DNA of 64,000 nucleotides from CAWJFP01 sp963842155 (lineage in GTDB: Bacteria; Pseudomonadota; Alphaproteobacteria; JACZXZ01). The stretch's first letter is position 1, and the number at the start of each line of letters is the position of its first letter. The position numbers and the translations under genes were made by a program. The DNA is taken from positions 1-64,000 of the forward strand of contig CAWJFP010000005.1 in the NCBI GenBank assembly GCA_963842155.1, read 5' to 3'. Positions 61,921 to 64,000 of this stretch are shown here, piece by piece. The notes under the pieces were generated by a model that was not told the DNA's origin, did not search any database, and worked only from the letters and a program-made list of their open reading frames with translations.

Positions 61921-63939
61921 ATGCCCGATCGACGCACGCTCCTGGTTTGCTCTTGCGAAGACACGATGCCGCTCGATGCCGGGGCCTTGCGGCGTGGCTG
62001 CCGGGGTGCCGAGATCGTCCGCGGGCGCCAGCTTTGCCGCGCCGAGCTCGATCGCTTTCGTGCGCTGGCGGCGTCGGGCGTGCCGATCACCGTCGGTTGC
62101 ACGCAGGAGGCGCCGCTGTTTCGCGAGGTCGCGGAGGAAAGTGGTGCCGAATTGAGCTTCGTCAATCTGCGCGAAAGCGCGGGCTGGTCGAGCGAGGCCG
62201 CGAAAGCGGGACCCAAGATGGCGGCGCTTGCCGCCGCCGCCGCCCTGCCGATGCCCGACGTTCCCGTCGTTCGACTGGAAAGCGCCGGGGTCATTCTCGT
62301 CTATGGACGCGACGACCACGCGATCGAGGCGTCGAGCCTGCTGAAGGAGCATCTCGACGTCACGACGCTGGTCACGCGGCCTGATGATCTGACCCCGCCG
62401 CGCACCACCGATTTTCCGATCGTGAAGGGTACGATCCGCGCAGCGAGGGGTTATCTCGGCGCGTTCGAGATCATCGTCGACGACTACGCCTCGCCGCTGC
62501 CGTCCTCGCGTGGCGCGCTCGCTTTCGGCCCGGCACGCGACGGCGCCGTGTCGCGCTGCGACATCCTGCTCGATCTTTCCGGGGGGTCGCCGCTGTTTCC
62601 GGCGGCCGATTTGCGGGACGGCTACCTGCGCGCCGATCCCGGCGACCGCGCTGCCATGCTCGAGGCGGTGCTGCGCGCGCGCGATCTCGTCGGCGGTTTC
62701 GACAAGCCGCGTTATGTCGACTTCGCCGCGGATCTTTGCGCCCATTCCCGCTCGCAGATCGTCGGCTGCCACCGCTGCCTCGATCTTTGTCCGACGAGCG
62801 CCATTGCGCCCGCCGGCGATCACGTGGCGATCGACGCCGGGATTTGCGCCGGCTGCGGCCAATGCGCTGCGGTATGTCCGACGGGCGCGGCAAGCTATGC
62901 GCTGCCGCCCGCCGATGCGCTCCTGCGCAAGCTGCGCACGCTGCTCACGGTCTATCGCGAGGCAGGCGGCGTATCGCCCATCCTGCTTTTCCACGATGAG
63001 CAACATGGCGGCGCGCTGATCGACGCGCTCGCCCGTCACGGCGACGGCTTGCCCGCCAACGTCTTGCCGCTCGCGGTCAACGAGGTGACACAGATCGGCC
63101 TGGAGGCGATCGCCGCGGCTTTCGCCTACGGCGCAGTGGCCCTGCGGGTAATTCTGCGCGGCAAACCGCGCCACGATCTCGCCGGCCTCCACCAAACCAT
63201 CGCGCTCGCCGAGGCGATCCTTGCCGGCCTCGGCTTCTCGGGCGATCCTCTTGCCGCCATCGAGACCGACGACCCCTTTGCCCTCGGCGCGGCGTTGCGC
63301 GCGATCGAACCGGGCGCAGCAGCCTCCCGGCCCGCGACCTTCCAACCGACCGGAGACAAGCGCGGCCTTCTGCGGTTCGCGTTGGGCGAACTCCATCGCG
63401 TCTCCCCCGCTCCGAGCGACGTCGTCGCGTTGCCCGCCGGAGCGCCGTTCGGCGCCGTCGAGATCGACGCCGAGGGCTGCACGCTTTGCCTGTCCTGCGT
63501 ATCCGCCTGCCCGACCGGCGCGCTGTCGGACGATCCCGAGCGGCCTTTGCTGCGGTTCGCCGAAGACGCTTGCGTGCAATGCGGCCTGTGCAAGGCGACC
63601 TGTCCGGAAAAGGTGATCAGCCTCGCGCCGCGGCTCGACTTCCGCGCCGCGACGGCCGGCGCGCGCGTGCTCAAGCAGGAGGAGCCGTTCCATTGCATCC
63701 GCTGCGGCAAGCCGTTCGGCGTCAAGAGCACGATAGAACGCGTCGTCGCCAAGCTCGAAGGCAAGCATTGGATGTACCGGAATTCGGCCAGCCGCCTCGA
63801 CGTCATCAAGATGTGCGAGGACTGCCGCGTCGCCGTCGTCACCGAGGAGGGTTTCGATCCCTACGGCGCGCCCGAGCGGCCGAAGCCGCGTACGAGTGAT
63901 GACTATTTGCGCGAGCGCAAGGAGAAGCGGGAGACATGA
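61921..63939 (+). CDS. 4Fe-4S binding protein of the formate dehydrogenase locus
   Basis: The 672-residue cytoplasmic protein has an N-terminal region (TLLVCSCEDTMPLD), a HdrA/ferredoxin-like middle with CHRCLDLCPTSAI and CAGCGQCAAVCPTGA (about 282-330), a helical stretch, and a second pair CTLCLSCVSACPTGA and CVQCGLCKATCP (about 519-564), followed by HCIRCGKPFG and CEDCR. Four clusters at least are predicted. It may carry electrons to or from formate dehydrogenase. ATG 61921 follows GAGAAAGCAG; ATG 61906 is possible. Divergent from the ligase-like gene. Confidence 0.8.
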   Translation: MPDRRTLLVCSCEDTMPLDAGALRRGCRGAEIVRGRQLCRAELDRFRALAASGVPITVGCTQEAPLFREVAEESGAELSFVNLRESAGWSSEAAKAGPKMAALAAAAALPMPDVPVVRLESAGVILVYGRDDHAIEASSLLKEHLDVTTLVTRPDDLTPPRTTDFPIVKGTIRAARGYLGAFEIIVDDYASPLPSSRGALAFGPARDGAVSRCDILLDLSGGSPLFPAADLRDGYLRADPGDRAAMLEAVLRARDLVGGFDKPRYVDFAADLCAHSRSQIVGCHRCLDLCPTSAIAPAGDHVAIDAGICAGCGQCAAVCPTGAASYALPPADALLRKLRTLLTVYREAGGVSPILLFHDEQHGGALIDALARHGDGLPANVLPLAVNEVTQIGLEAIAAAFAYGAVALRVILRGKPRHDLAGLHQTIALAEAILAGLGFSGDPLAAIETDDPFALGAALRAIEPGAAASRPATFQPTGDKRGLLRFALGELHRVSPAPSDVVALPAGAPFGAVEIDAEGCTLCLSCVSACPTGALSDDPERPLLRFAEDACVQCGLCKATCPEKVISLAPRLDFRAATAGARVLKQEEPFHCIRCGKPFGVKSTIERVVAKLEGKHWMYRNSASRLDVIKMCEDCRVAVVTEEGFDPYGAPERPKPRTSDDYLRERKEKRET

Positions 63940-64000
63940 TCATTTCGTCGCCCGCTCGAGAAACTTGACGAGGGCGTCGCGATCTTCGGACGCGCCGATG
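63940..64000 (-). CDS. C-terminal end of an unidentified protein, possibly cytochrome c
   Basis: The minus strand ends with IGASEDRDALVKFLERATK and a stop directly overlapping the end of the 4Fe-4S gene. This pattern resembles the terminal helix of class I c-type cytochromes. Only about 20 residues are visible, so the call is tentative. Confidence 0.3.
   Translation of the reverse strand, partial: IGASEDRDALVKFLERATK

Overview
The window is about 64 kb of GC-rich DNA (visibly well above 60% GC). Its gene content is that of an alphaproteobacterium, most likely a member of the Hyphomicrobiales (Rhizobiales). The evidence is a urt-ure urea operon, a membrane-bound formate dehydrogenase followed by DUF3305/DUF3306 genes, a perfect FNR/FixK box, and a ligase-associated exonuclease next to an ATP-dependent DNA ligase. 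I cannot name the genus from sequence alone. No rRNA, tRNA, insertion sequence or CRISPR array was recognised.

Layout. 0-12 kb holds household and envelope genes: an Nramp transporter tail, glucokinase, a phosphotransferase/P-loop kinase fusion, a sterol-desaturase-family enzyme, FtsH, a zinc alcohol dehydrogenase, a Trp/Asn-rich precursor-like peptide, an SH3 lipoprotein, a DsbA-like protein and a STAND/TPR ATPase. 12.2-21.7 kb is a compact biosynthetic locus: one reducing type I polyketide synthase (KS-AT-DH-MT-ER-KR-ACP, no thioesterase), a translationally coupled PLP alpha-oxoamine synthase, and a convergent Asp/Asn beta-hydroxylase-family dioxygenase. Together these predict an amino-polyketide similar in logic to fumonisin or sphingoid bases. 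22-24 kb has RraA-like, DUF1330 and GST genes. 24.2-35 kb is one minus-strand operon, urtABCDE-ureDABCEFG, with a sigma-54-like promoter before urtA; it couples urea import to urease and its nickel assembly proteins. 35-44.5 kb carries DNA repair (exonuclease, ligase), a repetitive Gly/Gln/Pro peptide, membrane proteins (YihY, AI-2E, HdeD), an SDR, DUF3775, a YcbK-like peptidase and a pirin.

44.6-52.4 kb looks like a low-oxygen/stasis island. It has a perfect FNR box before a 38-residue membrane peptide, a truncated Acg-like nitroreductase, an FAD oxidoreductase, a PCMT/erythromycin-esterase fusion behind a second FNR-like box, a secreted nitroreductase, a LOG-like protein, a flavin reductase and an HPF/cold-shock fusion. 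52.6-64 kb is a formate dehydrogenase locus: gamma, beta and alpha subunits, a small Tat-target protein, an HTH-TorD chaperone with two matching palindromes in its promoter, then DUF3306, DUF3305, DUF6352, DUF6505, a lipoate-ligase-like protein and a divergent multi-cluster 4Fe-4S protein.

Many genes carry single-base frame breaks (ureG, ureF, ureC, urtB, a nitroreductase, the FDH alpha and gamma genes, torD, DUF3306, DUF6352), most of them explained by one extra base. In between, long genes such as the 7.5-kb PKS are intact. I read this as local sequence error more than gene decay, but the sequence alone cannot decide. These genes are listed over their full restored span and marked as broken.
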